A stretch of DNA of 64,000 bases from Diphasiastrum complanatum (taxonomy: Eukaryota > Streptophyta > Lycopodiopsida > Lycopodiales > Lycopodiaceae): NCBI GenBank assembly GCA_029204225.1, contig CM055103.1, positions 24,304,163 through 24,368,162 on the forward strand, read 5' to 3'. A model generated the notes under the pieces. The model saw only the letters and a program-made list of their open reading frames with translations. It searched no databases and was not told the DNA's origin. Positions 44,315-56,137 of the stretch are shown here, one piece after another. The translations under genes and the position numbers were made by a program. Position 1 is the stretch's first letter, and each line of letters opens with the position of its first letter.

Positions 44315-45426
44315 TTGTTGGATTTATCTACTCTACTCCATTCATGCTGCATTTTACTCACGCTATCATGCAGTCTGCATATTTACATGTAAATTCTCAT
44401 AGACGAAGAAAAGACGAACAAAACGCGACATTGTATTTTTACACGTATTTTTGTGACAGGCGAAAAAGATGACATTGCCTTACAAAATGCCAAAGGTGCC
44501 CTAAGAAGCAAAGGCACCCTGTAAATCAAATCTTAAGGCATTTTGTCATAGCGACAAATTTTTCGCATCTTCACCAACGTTCACTTCAGCAAAAGCTAAC
44601 GTTGCATCCTTTTCACGCTCTCCCCATGCAACTGCACTAACAGACTTGACAACAACTGCAGCCACCCACGATCTCCTACAGACAGCACATCCACTCTGTA
44701 CTTTCTTCATCTACACACCTGTAATATTATGTATATACATTTGCGTATTCAAATTGATCGTTGATTAAGAGATCGAATATCAAGTGTGTGTAAATTTAGC
44801 ATCAGAAGCTTATCAGAGATAGACGAAGTAGATGTCTTGTGCACTGATTCTTTATTGTTAGTAATAGATTTCATTCCTTTACAGATTAAATTAGCTTTGT
44901 AGAGCATGCAGTTTCGCCCACTATTGTCTTGTGCTCTATTGCATTATTGACATGCATAATTGATATACTTAATCTGATAACAACTCTTTGTTCTGCGTTC
45001 AAATTTGCGTCAGTATTGCTATGCTTGTTTTCATTATGTCTGACTTTTCCAATTGCTCAATTTGGCAATCAGTCTCTCTCTTTGTGAATCATTTGCGATT
45101 GATTATCAGTTGAGCTCAGTCTATGTCTTTGCGAATCATTTGCGACAGATAATTTGTCTAGCTGTTCGCAAAAGGTTATTCTCTGGTGTTCAATTAACGT
45201 TTGGCTACTTAATCAGAATGGCTATGATTTTTATCACTAATGCTCTGTTCGTCTCTGATAGGCGTAGTCATACTTAGGAAAAGAGTCATATAGCTCATTC
45301 CGCTGCGCACGAACGCTTTCTGTTTGAGTTCGATTCTCGTTCGTGTTTCATTTTTTTTTCGTATTCATTTTTCATTTTTGAGCTATCTTTGTTTCTCACA
45401 CACGACACACCCTCTTTCTTCCAACA
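44315..45426 (+). repeat. 5' LTR of copia F (1112 bp)
   Basis: TGTTGGATTTATC...CTTTCTTCCAACA, ending at the primer site. Confidence 0.93.
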
Positions 45427-45438
45427 TGGTATCAAAGC
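45427..45438 (+). promoter_or_regulatory. Primer-binding site of copia F
   Basis: TGGTATCAAAGC, one base off the initiator Met-tRNA complement seen in N and C. Confidence 0.9.
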
Positions 45439-45583
45439 TCGTTTTCGTAGCCTGATAAGCTTCCATAGTACAAGACTCTACTAGCCGATAGAATAATTGT
45501 CTTCTTGTTTTGTATTTTCTGTATTAGATTTTCATACTTAAGTCACTGATAATTTTTCCTATCACTCAGACTAATTCTTCCAC

Positions 45584-48500
45584 ATGGATTCCCAAGGGAA
45601 AGCCAGTCCTATCATGGAAAAGCTTGATGGAGCCAATTACCATCTATGGGAATTCAAGATGAAAACTGTACTAATGGCTAAAGAATTGTATGACGTTGTT
45701 ATAGGTGCAGAAGGGAACCCGAAGCAGACGACGCAACAATCGCCAAATGAAAGCTGAAGAATGGAAAGGCTTTCGCGTTGATCATCCTCAACATCACGGA
45801 TACCCAGATCGGCCATGTATCCGAGGCCCAGACATCAAAAAAAGTCTGGGACATCTTGAGCACACTATACAAGTGCAAAATATAGCTTCCAAGCTACATC
45901 TCAGGAAGAAATTCTACTCCCTCAAGATGGCGAATGGTGATTCTCTGCAAAATCACATTAATCAATTCAAAAACCTGCTAAGGCAAATGCCCGCTGTCGG
46001 ATTTATCATAGACGATCAAGACGCAGTGATGCAACTACTTACAAGTTTGCCAAGCTCATATGACAGCTGGGTGATGATCATTTGACTCATCCAGAATTGA
46101 CTCTTTCGAGAGTTATTATTATGTTGCAAGGAAGACACGTGGAGGAACAAAGCCTCAAGTTCCTCAGCTGATTCTCACGCTTTATACACCAACAAGAGCA
46201 CAACTAAGCAGAAGAAGAAGAAAGGCCCGAAGCAATCAAAGCCAAATCAGAAATCAGCATAGCACAAGAACAGTCGAATCCGTAGACAAAGAAAAAGTTG
46301 TTTTGCAGATACTACAAGCGAAACAACCACGAAATTCAAGACTGCCGGATACTGCAAGCGAAGAACAACAGCAAGGGACAGTCGAATCAAGTGGCAAACG
46401 CAGCTACAGAAGCTTCATAGCCTATTCAAGAAGCGGATCATGATGCCTTCATGACCAGCCATCAAGGAGCATCTGGCAACAGTTCTTGATTCCTAGATTT
46501 TGGATCCACTCAGCACATGACTAACCTTATTGGCTGTTTCGAGTCCTATACATCTTACAGTACCCAAAAATATGTTCACATTGGTGACAATAGCACACAA
46601 GCTATTAAAGGTGAAGGCACTGTAAGATTAAGCTTTGCAAATGATCAGTCTAGGATACTCTCTAAAGTCATGTATGTACCAAGTTTATCTACAAATCTGC
46701 TCTTTGTAAGTAGAATTACAGATCTAGGACATAGAGTAGAATTCGAATGTGATAAGTGCTTTGTAATTCATAGAATAGGCAAGAGCATAGCACTCGGAAA
46801 TATTGTGTAAATTAAGTCATTGCTTTTCTGCCTCTAGTCAGGCTCTCAGTACTTCTATTCATGCAAATAAAGGTTTACTTTGGCATTATAGACTTGGTCA
46901 TTTGAATCATGCTGCTGTACAAAAAATGTCTAGACAATCTATTGTTCTTGATCTCGATTATCCTCGCGATAAAGTCGAGTTACATGTTTGTCAAGACTGT
47001 CTAGTTAGTGAACAGACTAGGAAACCATTTAGATCAAGCCATCAGCATATTGCTAGAGGATTGCTAGACGTTGTACATTCAGACATTTGTGGCCCGATGA
47101 AAAATCCTTCACTGAAGGATGCCAAAAATTCTATAACCTTTATTGATGAATTTTCTAGAAGGACTATGGTGTATTTTATAAAGAAGAAATCAGAAGCCTT
47201 CAACTGCTTCAGAATCTTCAAGGAGCATGCAGAAAAGGAGACTGGACGGACGGTCAAGGCTCTAAGATCAGACAACGGTGGAGAATATATCTCTATCGAG
47301 TTTAAGGAGTACTACCAAAGCCAAGGCATTGAGCAGCAATTCATCACTCCTTACAATCCTCAGTCTAATGGCTTAGCCGAGAGGAAGATCCGTACCTTGG
47401 TTGAATCAGCCAAATGTATGCTAGCGCATGCATCGTTGCCCAAGAGATTATGGGATGAAGCTGTTTCCACTGCAGCTTACGTTCATAACAGATGTTTGAC
47501 CAAGGCCCTCTCAGGCAAGACACCCCACGAGGTGTGGACATGCTCTAAGCCTTCAGTGAAGAACCTAAGAGTGTTTGGGTGCATTGCCTACACGCAGATC
47601 CCAAAAGACACGAGGAAGAAATTGGACTTCCAAGGTCTCAAGACCATCCTAATCGGATATACTTCATCTGATAATACATACAAGCTGTATGATCTTGGTA
47701 CCCAGCAAATATTGTATAGCTGAGATACAGTCTTTATCAAGGATCAGTTCGTCGACCTCAAAGGCAAGGATATTGCTTCAAGAGAACCTTCATCACCTGC
47801 CATTGACACGACAGTCTGAGCCTTTGGCTCAGGCATGTCTATTGTCGACCCACTTTGAGACAATGAATCAGACGAAGATGTTGCTGCTACCCAGCAACAA
47901 GTCCCAAGAGCGGTTCATCAATCAAATCCTCCCAGAAGATCAAGCCGAGTGCGCACACAGCCCACGAGGTATACTCTTGAGTCTGTCTGTCTCTTGATAC
48001 AGGAACCGACGATAGTCGAAGAGGCACTCAGCCCACCATACTCTGATCTCTGGAGAGAAGCTATGGACAAAGAGTATTCCTCTCTGATCAAGAACCAGAC
48101 ATGGTCATTAGTCAAAGCTCTCATTGGCTGCAATATCATTGATTGCAAATGGATCTTTAAGATCAAATACAATTCCAACTGAGCAATTGATTGAAGGAAG
48201 GCAAAATTGGTAGCATGAGGATTCACTCAGATCTCCAATGTCGACTACAGCGATACTTTCAGTCCAGTAGTCAAACATTTGTCGATCCAAATGCTCTTGT
48301 CTTATGCTGCAACTGCCGACCTCAAAGTGCATCAACTTGATGTACAAACAGCTTATCTGAATGGGGTTATACAAGAAGATATCTACATGATCCAGTCCGA
48401 AGGATACGTTCTAGAAGGTATGAAGAGTCATGTTTGTAAACTCCACAAAGCACTATACGGCTTGAAACAGTCTGCCAAAGCTTGGTTTCAGAGGATCAAC

Positions 48501-49590
48501 ACATTCCTCATTGAACAAGAATTCAAACCAAGCACTGCTGATTGCAACGTTTATTCCAAGTCAGTGCAACAATCCTTCATTATCATCACCTTATACGTTG
48601 ATGATATGTTGCTCTTTAGCAACAATACCAATATGGTCAAGGATGCTAAGAAGATGTTGTTTTCAAAGTTTGACATGACTGATCTGCGCGAAACTCACTT
48701 CTGTCTGGGAATTCATATCCACAGAGATAGAGTGAGACTACTGATCTACATCACTCAACAAAGGTATCTTCATAATGTTCTTAACAGATACAATCTAATG
48801 AATTACAAATTAGCTCACTCATTGATGGATCGAGGCTTGCACTTGTCGAAGGACCAATGTCCCCAGACCAAGTAGGAAGAGGAGCAGATGAGAGAGTATC
48901 CTTATCGATCGATACTTGGATCTCTCATATACGCAATGTTCTGTACAAGACCATATATCTTTTTTTCAATAAGCTCACTCAGCCAATATATGACTAATCC
49001 TAGCATTACCCATTGAAAGGCTCTCATACGAGTCATGAGATATATTCGAGCTACCATGGACCAATGCATCTGCTATGGAGATGTCAGCAACGACAATCTT
49101 CATCAGCTCAGTAGATATTCTGATGCAAGCTGGGGAGGAGATGTGGACAATTGTAAGTCCACATCTGGATTTACATTCTTCTTCAATGGCGGTCCTATTT
49201 CATGGAATAGTCTTAAGCAAACCTCTATCGCACTTTCTTCTACAGAAGTAGAATACATTGCTGCTTCTCAATCTATCAAGGAAGTGTTTTGGTTGAGAAA
49301 TTTACTGTCAGACATTAATCTGCATCAATATAGCCCTACAATTTTATTTTGTGATAATTAGAGTGCTATTGTCCCATCGGCCAACCCTAGATTTCAGTCT
49401 AAGAGTAAGCACATTGAAATCAGATATCACTACATCAAGGGCAAGGTTCTCAACAAAGAGGTAAGCTTAATGTACTACATAACGCAGGACATGGTTGCAG
49501 ACATATTCACGAAAGCACTTAGTGTTAATGCACACAACAAATTTTGTGTATTGCTTAGTCTGAAGATCAAGACATTCACGGATCCAGATT
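45584..49590 (+). pseudogene. Copia F gag-pol, broken
   Basis: Gag opens M-D-S-Q-G-K-A-S-P and reads L-D-G-A-N-Y-H-L-W-E-F-K, then shifts. The zinc knuckle near 46299-46340 has Tyr for its second Cys (C-R-Y-Y-K-R-N-N-H-E-I-Q-D-C). The protease motif reads D-F-G, not D-S-G (~46496). The integrase stretch 46803-47723 is open and keeps H-S-D-I-C-G, R-S-D-N-G-G-E-Y and G-L-A-E-R-K. The RT N terminus has stops; 48279-48875 is open with Y-V-D-D (48594-48605). RNase H keeps S-D-A-S-W and S-T-E-V-E-Y, but a stop follows F-C-D-N. Related to copia G. Not functional. Confidence 0.92.
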
Positions 49591-49599
49591 AAGAGGGGG
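49591..49599 (+). promoter_or_regulatory. Polypurine tract of copia F
   Basis: AAGAGGGGG immediately before the TGTTGGATT LTR start. Confidence 0.88.
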
Positions 49600-50745
49600 T
49601 GTTGGATTTATCTCATCTACTCTCCTAAATCCCATTTTTAATCTATCTCCATTCATGCTGCATTTTACTCACATTGTCACGCAGTCTACATATTTACATG
49701 TAAATTCTCACAGACAAAGAAAAGGTGAACAAAACGCGATATTGTGTTTTTACACATGTTTTTGTGACAGGCGAAAAAGGTGACACTGCCTTACGAAATG
49801 CCGAAGGTGCCCTAAGAAGCAAAGGCACCGTATAAATCAAATCCTAAGGCATTTCGTCACAGTGATGCATTTTTCGCATCTTCACCAACGTTCACTTCAA
49901 CAAAAGCTGACGTTGCATCCTTTTCACGCTCTCCCCATGCAACTGCACTAACAAACTTGACAACAACTGCAGCCACCCACGATCTCCTACAGACAGCACA
50001 TCCACTCTGTACTTTCTTCATCTGCACACCTGTAACATTATGTATATATATTGAATACCATTTACGTATTCAGATTGATCGTTGATTAAGAGATTGAAGA
50101 TCAAGTGTGTGTAAATTTAGCATCAGAAGCTTATCAGAGATAGACGAAGTAGATGCCTTGTGCATTGATTCTTTATTGTCAATAATAGGTTTCATTCCTT
50201 TATAGATCGAATTAGCTTTGTAGAGCACGCGGTTTTGCCTGCTATTGTCTTGTGCTCTACCGCATTATTGACATGTATATTTGATATATTTAATCTGATA
50301 ACAACTCTTTGTTCTGCGTTCAGATTTGTATTAGTATTGCTATGCTTGTTTTCATTCTGTCTGACTTTTCCAGTTGCTCAATTTGGCAATCATTCTCTCT
50401 CTTTGTGGATCATTAGCGACTGATTATTAGTCGAGCTTAGTCTCTCTCTTCGCGAATCATTCGCAACAAATAATTTTCTAGCTGTTCACGAAAGGTTATT
50501 CTTTTGGTGTCCAATTAACATTTGGCTACTAATTAGAATGGTCATGATTTCTATCACTAACGCCTTGTTCATCTCTAATAGGCGTAGTCATACTTAGGAA
50601 AAGAGTCATGTAGCTCATTCCGCTACGCACGAACACTTTTCGTTTGAGTTTGTTTCTCCTTCGTGTTTCGTTTCCTTTCATGTTTGTTTTTCATTTTCGA
50701 GCTATCTTCGTTTCTCACACACAACACACCCTCTTTCTTCCAAGA
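49600..50745 (+). repeat. 3' LTR of copia F (1146 bp)
   Basis: TGTTGGATTTATC... ending CTTCCAAGA. Compared with the 5' LTR it keeps ~30 bp near the start that the other lost. The terminal CA has become GA. Confidence 0.9.
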
Positions 50746-50750
50746 AAAGT

Positions 50751-51004
50751 GATGTCTCTTGCCTACTTATAGACAAGTCCCCTAACCTAGCTAAACATAA
50801 CTATCTTAAAGATAGTTGGCCCTTTAAGTATTATTAAATGTATTTGGGCCCTTGTTGGCCTATTATTCTTATTAATTACTTTGAAAGGCCTAAAGAGAGA
50901 ATTGTCTTGTTTTTCTAAGGCTTACAACTCCTTTTGGGCCTCCAAAGCTTACATTGAATATTCTAAAGTGTCGATAAGCTCTGATGTACTAGAAGTACAT
51001 GACA
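50751..51004 (-). repeat. Part of a minus-strand gypsy-type LTR interrupted by F
   Basis: Plus strand ends ...CTAGAAGTACATGACA, next to a minus-strand purine tract. The LTR body would continue left of F (before 44310), but I could not find its other end. Confidence 0.55.
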
Positions 51005-51017
51005 CTCCCCCTACTTA
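51005..51017 (-). promoter_or_regulatory. Polypurine tract of the minus-strand gypsy-type element
   Basis: Minus strand reads TAAGTAGGGGGAG directly before TGTCATGTAC. Confidence 0.65.
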
Positions 51018-51888
51018 AACATTTTTGTCCTAAAAAATGAAGACGCTGGTCTGATAAGCTTAATCGGTTCGGTTAAGTAGTTACAATTGAGGATATGTCA
51101 TCCATAATTGTTGCATCATTAGAGATCCACAACTGCCAAATTGAATCCATTTTATTAGCTTCAGACTGTATTCGTTATTCCCTTGAAGGAAAAATGATGG
51201 TTGAAGAAGAGTTGGATGGAGCACCATATTGCTTGTGGGCAACCGATTTGCATGGAATGGACAGAGTGTATCACCACAATATCATCTTTTTTATGCTTCC
51301 TCAACATCATACCAAATTGGATGCTTAGCCAATTCCCTTGGATTCTTGTTTTTGTCTTGCATCTGGATCTTCTGTTGTAGCTAGTAATGTATGTTGTTTG
51401 ACCAACTTGATGAAGAAAATTACAATTCTACCATGAGCAATGGTAGTGATGTTCAATATAAATGCTCCATACGAAGTAGTAAGCATTAAGAATGACACTT
51501 GGTCATACAATGAAGCATTTCTTTGGGCATATTGTTGAACAAAATATATTTCTTCAAATCTAGACAAATTTTCATTCAAATTTGGCCAAGACAAGTCAGC
51601 TCCATTGAAAAATGTTGTTTGGATATGCCCAATAGAGTTGAATTCTGCTCGGATCCTTCGGTCAATCATCAAAGTAGTCGAGTGACTTGATGGTCAAAGT
51701 AGTCAGAGATGGCCTAAAATTGACTATCAGGGTTTGTAAACCATAACTGGCCATGTATGTGCCTAAAGTATTGATTTGGGAGAATGAATTGGACAAAGAT
51801 CTTTGTAGATTTTGCAATAAATGAGTCAAGACAGGAACAAACGATTTGGAACCTTTTAGTACTTTGTGTACAAGGAGTTAGATCAAGA
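51018..51888. other. No recognisable domain
   Basis: Would be the 3' internal region of the minus-strand element. The minus ORF 51325-51672 (115 codons) and plus ORF 51095-51328 show no domain I know. Confidence 0.4.
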
Positions 51889-52830
51889 TTGGAGCTATTG
51901 GTGGACTTTTGTTGGAATCTAGTGAGAGTCTTAGTCCAATTAACTATTCTACATTGAAGGTGCAAATGGAGTCATTTCCAACTCCAAGACCTGCATGGAT
52001 TTGTCCTTGATGAGGTAGATGAGCCTCTAGGTGGACTAGAGTTGCAAAGGTTCAAGAAGAAGTCCAATCTTGCTTTTCATGGCATTAAGATGAATGTAAG
52101 CAATGAATAGCTTAAAGAGCTAGCTTATTGTACATCGGCCAAGGAGGCTTGGGACTCAATAAAAGGTATTTATGATTCAAGAAACACTTCAAGAATGCTT
52201 ATGTTAAATCAAGTTTTCCAAGGCATGAGAAAGTGATGAAAGTGACTAAATTTATGTTCTTGGAGTGAAGTCTCTAAACAGGAGCTAGACTTCATTGGTG
52301 ACAAAATCCAAGACAAAGAGCTTGTCCAAGTCATCCTAAATGGGTTCAGAGATCAATACTCCAATATTGTTCATTTTTTTCATTGAGAAGCTTAATAGTC
52401 TTCTCATAGCCAACGAGAATAGAGTCCAACATGTCAAGAGTATGAAGGGATTTATATCTTTGCATGAGGATGAGAAGACAAACTCACCACAAAGGGGAAG
52501 TGGAAAGGCAAGGAATACAACAAGAAACAAGGTGGTCCATCAATGGGTGAAGAACTTCAAGCAAGCTTCAAAGAAAAGGGGAAGAAAGATAAATCCAAAC
52601 TCAAATGTTTTTATCGTGGCAAGAAGGGTCACTTTGCATCCGAGTGTTTCAGGGGAAGGCAAACAAGGTAATCTTACAAACGAGGAGGGGAAAGATGATG
52701 CGGAATAATCTTTGATGGCATCAATTACTTCTTCAACAAGCAAAGACAACTCAAATGATACTTAGTGAATAGTTAGTCGAGCAAGCTCCCACATGACATT
52801 CCAAAGGAAAATTTTCTCAACTCTACTCTC
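51889..52830 (+). pseudogene. Copia gag and protease-start remnant
   Basis: Related to the N-terminal part of element N. L-E-S-S-E-S-L-S-P-I-N-Y-S-T-L-K-V-Q-M-E-S parallels the N gag start. Further on come I-K-M-N-V-S-N-E, C-T-S-A-K-E-A-W-D-S-I-K and, near 52597, C-F-Y-R-G-K-K-G-H-F-A-S-E-C, a zinc knuckle with Arg for its second Cys. At ~52766 a protease scrap R-A-S-S-H-M-T follows with D-S-G lost. Stops and shifts throughout; a T-rich slip lies near 52370. It breaks off before 52860. Confidence 0.8.
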
Positions 52831-52869
52831 TTATCATGGTGTTAACACTAGAGTTGTTTTCAGCACATT

Positions 52870-52889
52870 TTTGTGCGCATGCGCACAAA
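52870..52889. repeat. 20-bp perfect palindrome
   Basis: TTTGTGCGCA followed by TGCGCACAAA, with no spacer. It sits just after the copia scrap stops and before the tandem repeats. Function unknown. Confidence 0.95.
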
Positions 52890-53087
52890 TTTGCGCATAA
52901 AACCCTTGGTCACTTGACAAGAGATAACATATCATCAAATGATTGAAATTTCAATCTTTCAATTGTATGTGGAACTAGACTTGACCTTCATTGTGTTATT
53001 GGAAAACTTAAATTTTCTCTCTCTCAATTGATGGCAATTTGCCCGCAAAAAACTTCAATTTTCAGCACTTTTCACCACTTCACATGG

Positions 53088-53101
53088 GTAACTTTAGGTG
53101 C

Positions 53102-53144
<43 letters not shown>

Positions 53145-53635
53145 ACTCCAAATTTGTTTTCTTTTTATAGACATGTTTCTATGGTCATAAAGGATTTTTG
53201 AAAGTAGACAGCCAAACAAAGGGTTGTAAAACGCACTTCCAAAAGAGCTGAAACTTTCTAGCACCCTTCAATAATTTTCAATAGTTTTTAGAGCACTCGT
53301 CGACATTGGTAACTTTAGATGCACATATCTATCTCTACATGACTCCAAATTGGAAAAAAAAAAATGAGACATGTTTCTATGGCCATATAATACCTTTTAA
53401 AGTAGACAAACCAAAAAAATATTGTTACAATCATGGTATTATACACTCATATATGATATTTCCAGTTTTGGTGATTTTTATCAGCACTTAAAAGGATATC
53501 ATTGAATGCATGTATCTATCTCTATAGATCTCCCAATTTTATTTTTTTAATAGGCATGTTTCTATAATTGTATATGATTTTTAAGAGTAGACATGCTAAA
53601 AATTGAATGTAAAATTCACAACAATGTAGTCCCAT
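53088..53635 (+). repeat. Degenerate tandem repeat, three units of ~190-215 bp
   Basis: Units begin at about 53090, 53308 and 53495. Each has a (G/T)GCA(C/T)..TATCTATCT-like start, a CTCC(A)AA.TT block, then GACATGTTTCTAT or GGCATGTTTCTAT, and an A-rich AGTAGACA end. An AT microsatellite has expanded in the first unit. Units differ a lot, so the duplication is old. No coding frame. Confidence 0.75.
53107..53142. repeat. TA microsatellite, ~36 bp
   Basis: Uninterrupted (TA)n inside the first tandem unit. Confidence 0.95.
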
Positions 53636-53650
53636 ATCCCCACATGTTTA

Positions 53651-54040
53651 ACACATCCATTTGGATTGTGCAATGCTCCTAGCACCTTCTAACGAGTGAT
53701 GAGCTATGCTTTCAAGGACTTTCTATGAAAATTCTTTGAAATATTTATGGACGACTTGTGTGTTCACTCCTCTCGAGTTGAGCATTTATCCTGCTTGGTC
53801 AATGTCGATTATTCAGCGTATCTCTAAACCTCGACCAAATGCCATTTTCTAGTTACACATGACATAGTGCTAGGCCATGTCATTTTGAGGCATGGTATTG
53901 CCATCCATATAATACCCGCTCTGCTTGAACTTGGAAATGTACGTGAGGTATATATCTTTATAGAGCATTGCAATAATTATCGAAGGTTTGTCTTGAAATC
54001 TTATTTATAAGTTTCTCAAAATTTTCAATCAATAAATGTA
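53651..54040 (+). pseudogene. Ty3/gypsy reverse transcriptase remnant
   Basis: Reads F-G-L-C-N-A-P-S-T-F, R-V-M-S-Y-A-F-K-D-F-L, then F-M-D-D-L (53744-53755) in place of the usual Y-(L/V)-D-D, then V-E-H-L and, shifted, L-G-H-V-I. At least two stops interrupt it. Only the palm core survives. Confidence 0.8.
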
Positions 54041-54133
54041 TATATCAAGAACACACATGTGAAAGGATTTTATGTGATTCATCATAGTTTATGAGATATG
54101 ATTTTTTAAATAAGTGTTTGAAATGCACACTTT

Positions 54134-55317
54134 TGTGTGCATTTTGTGATGACTATGTTAAGAAGTCAGTTTATAGCAAGTTATCAAGCATGTAGCATTA
54201 ATGGTGACCATTCCTTTGTGTCTAGGATCTTCAAGAAAGTTAAATCTAGACAATGTGCTTTTGGACCTTCAATCTCCAATAATCTTTTGAGTGTATGTTG
54301 TTTTGGCTCACCGACGACTTTTATGATCTTGATGAATAGTGCTCTGTCATCAATATTACTTGCCCAATCAACATCTGTGTAATTACCCAACATTGGCACT
54401 TCAAGTTGATCATACTTCAAACCAAAATTCAATGTCTCTCAAATGTACCTGAGAATACGTTTAGCAAACTTCTAGTGTGCTTGACTAGGATCTTGCATAA
54501 ATCGACTAACAACACCAACATTATAAGAAATATGAGATTGCGTGTGTGTCAAATAAATCAAACTACCCACCAACTGCCTATACAAATAAGCATCCACTTT
54601 TTCAGATTTATCATAGCAGTAAGCTCCGGGTTGACATCCATAGGTGTGCTCAAAGGCTTACAATCCTGCATATTGACCTTATAAAGAAAATCTTGTGCAT
54701 ATTTGCTTTGTGTAAGAAAGACAACGTCTTCCTTTTGCCATACTTCAATGCCAAGACAATAGTGCATCAATCCTATATCGCTCATATCAAAAGCATTAGA
54801 AAGAACTAATTTGATTCCATCAATTAAGCTCTCATTACTTCCTATAATAATCAAATCATCCACGTACAAAACAATGAACATAGTATATCTGAATATTGCC
54901 TTAGAAAGTAAAGATTAGGATCAGCAGTACTCGTTATTATTTCCCTTTGCTTGAAGTGTTCATCTTGCAAGAGTACCACGCCCGTGGTGCTTGCTTCAAT
55001 CCATAAATGGCTTTGTTGAGCTTAAACAAGATGCTCTCTCCCTGGCTCAACAAATCCTTGAGGTTGTACTAAATACACCTCTTCATTTAGCACTCCATTA
55101 AGAAAAGTAGATTTAATGTCCATTTTCTAGATCTTCCAACCATAGTAAACAAAAATGGCAATGACAAAATGTATGTGTAGTTACCATCTTAGCTACGAGT
55201 GCGAAGGTTCTCTCAAAATCAATACCTTCCTGCTGCTCAAATTCTCTTGCAACCAACCGTGCTTTGTACTTGTTGAGTTGCCCATACACTCCATTTTGAT
55301 CTTATAAATCCATTTGC
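54134..55317 (-). pseudogene. Copia D fragment (RT to RNase H start), minus strand
   Basis: Same family as element E. The minus strand carries N-K-A-I-Y-G-L-K-Q and, at 54558-54881, L-Y-V-D-D-L (54855-54866), S-N-A-F-D-M-S-D-I-G-L-M-H-Y-C-L-G-I-E and P-L-S-T-P-M-D-V. RNase H begins Y-T-D-V-D-W-A near 54370; beyond ~54330 the match to copia ends. On the right it is cut at 55317 by the LTR of element C. Frameshifts present near 54605 and 54885. Confidence 0.85.
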
Positions 55318-56072
55318 TGTCAGAAATTGGAACTCTTGCAACTTTGTCGCAGCACGAACAAGACATGAAGGTCGAATGAGAACAATTCGCGACAGTCAAC
55401 GTGTCTTTGACTCGAAGCACGAACGATTCGCGAATCAATTGCGAATTGTAAACACACCTCCAGGACCACAAACCGCAAAGGGGCACAAAACAAAGACTAC
55501 GAAAAGAACAAAACAAACGAAGAAAAATACTTCGCGCTGCCAGATGGCAGCTCGACGAGCTTCATGCCCAGCTAAAATGAATAGCAACGATGGAGACTAA
55601 CTAGCTAGTTGATTAGCGTTAACTAGTCTTGTGATTCTACGTTTAGCTATCTTGTAAACTCTACATAGTGGAGGTATAAACGATCCTCTCTGGATCATAA
55701 CCAAGAAGTGAGAGAAAAAAGAAGAGAGAGACATAGCGAATAGAGTAAGAAAGCAAAAGTACCATAGCTGTGCATGAAAGTCTGCCAACGGGCAGAACAT
55801 AGAGAAAGAGCAGAGAGTCAATCCACCAACGAGCGAGACACTGACGATCTCGCTCTAAAACCAAATTGACAATATAATCGCTCTATTTCGTGTATCTCTT
55901 GGCCTTGTGCTATGTCTCTTGATTGCTAGAATAAAATATGTTCTGTGATGCATAGTCGAGTGTCTGGGATCCCAGAAGAGCTTCTGCACGAAAAAAAAAA
56001 ATTCAAAGACAGAAAATTGTTCGCAAATCAGAAGAGAGGACGAACACGAAACAAGAAAAAGCTTTCGCGACA
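55318..56072 (+). repeat. 5' LTR of copia C (755 bp)
   Basis: TGTCAGAAATTGG...TTTCGCGACA, ending at a primer site. It matches the truncated LTR of B and interrupts fragment D. Confidence 0.92.
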
Positions 56073-56084
56073 TGGTATCAGAGC
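56073..56084 (+). promoter_or_regulatory. Primer-binding site of copia C
   Basis: TGGTATCAGAGC directly after the LTR; initiator Met-tRNA type. Confidence 0.94.
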
Positions 56085-56137
56085 CTACATGTAATCACTA
56101 TTGATATCCCAGTAGTGATTCTTCCAGACAACACAAT

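Larger units (their letters stand above)
44310..50750 (+). mobile_element. Complete but dead copia element F with target duplications
   Basis: LTRs 44315-45426 and 49600-50745 enclose gag-pol in the same direction. The 5-bp duplication AAAGT lies at 44310-44314 and 50746-50750. The LTRs differ at many sites and the left one lacks ~30 bp near its start, so the insertion is old. The 3' LTR ends ...CCAAGA instead of ...CCAACA. The coding region has several stops and shifts. Confidence 0.92.

Noticed and set aside
45053-45277. 74-codon ORF in the F LTR
   Set aside because: Inside an LTR, not conserved in the 3' LTR frame, no domain.
53088-53640. CRISPR-like spaced repeats
   Set aside because: Units are long, diverged and contiguous, with no short identical repeats or spacers.
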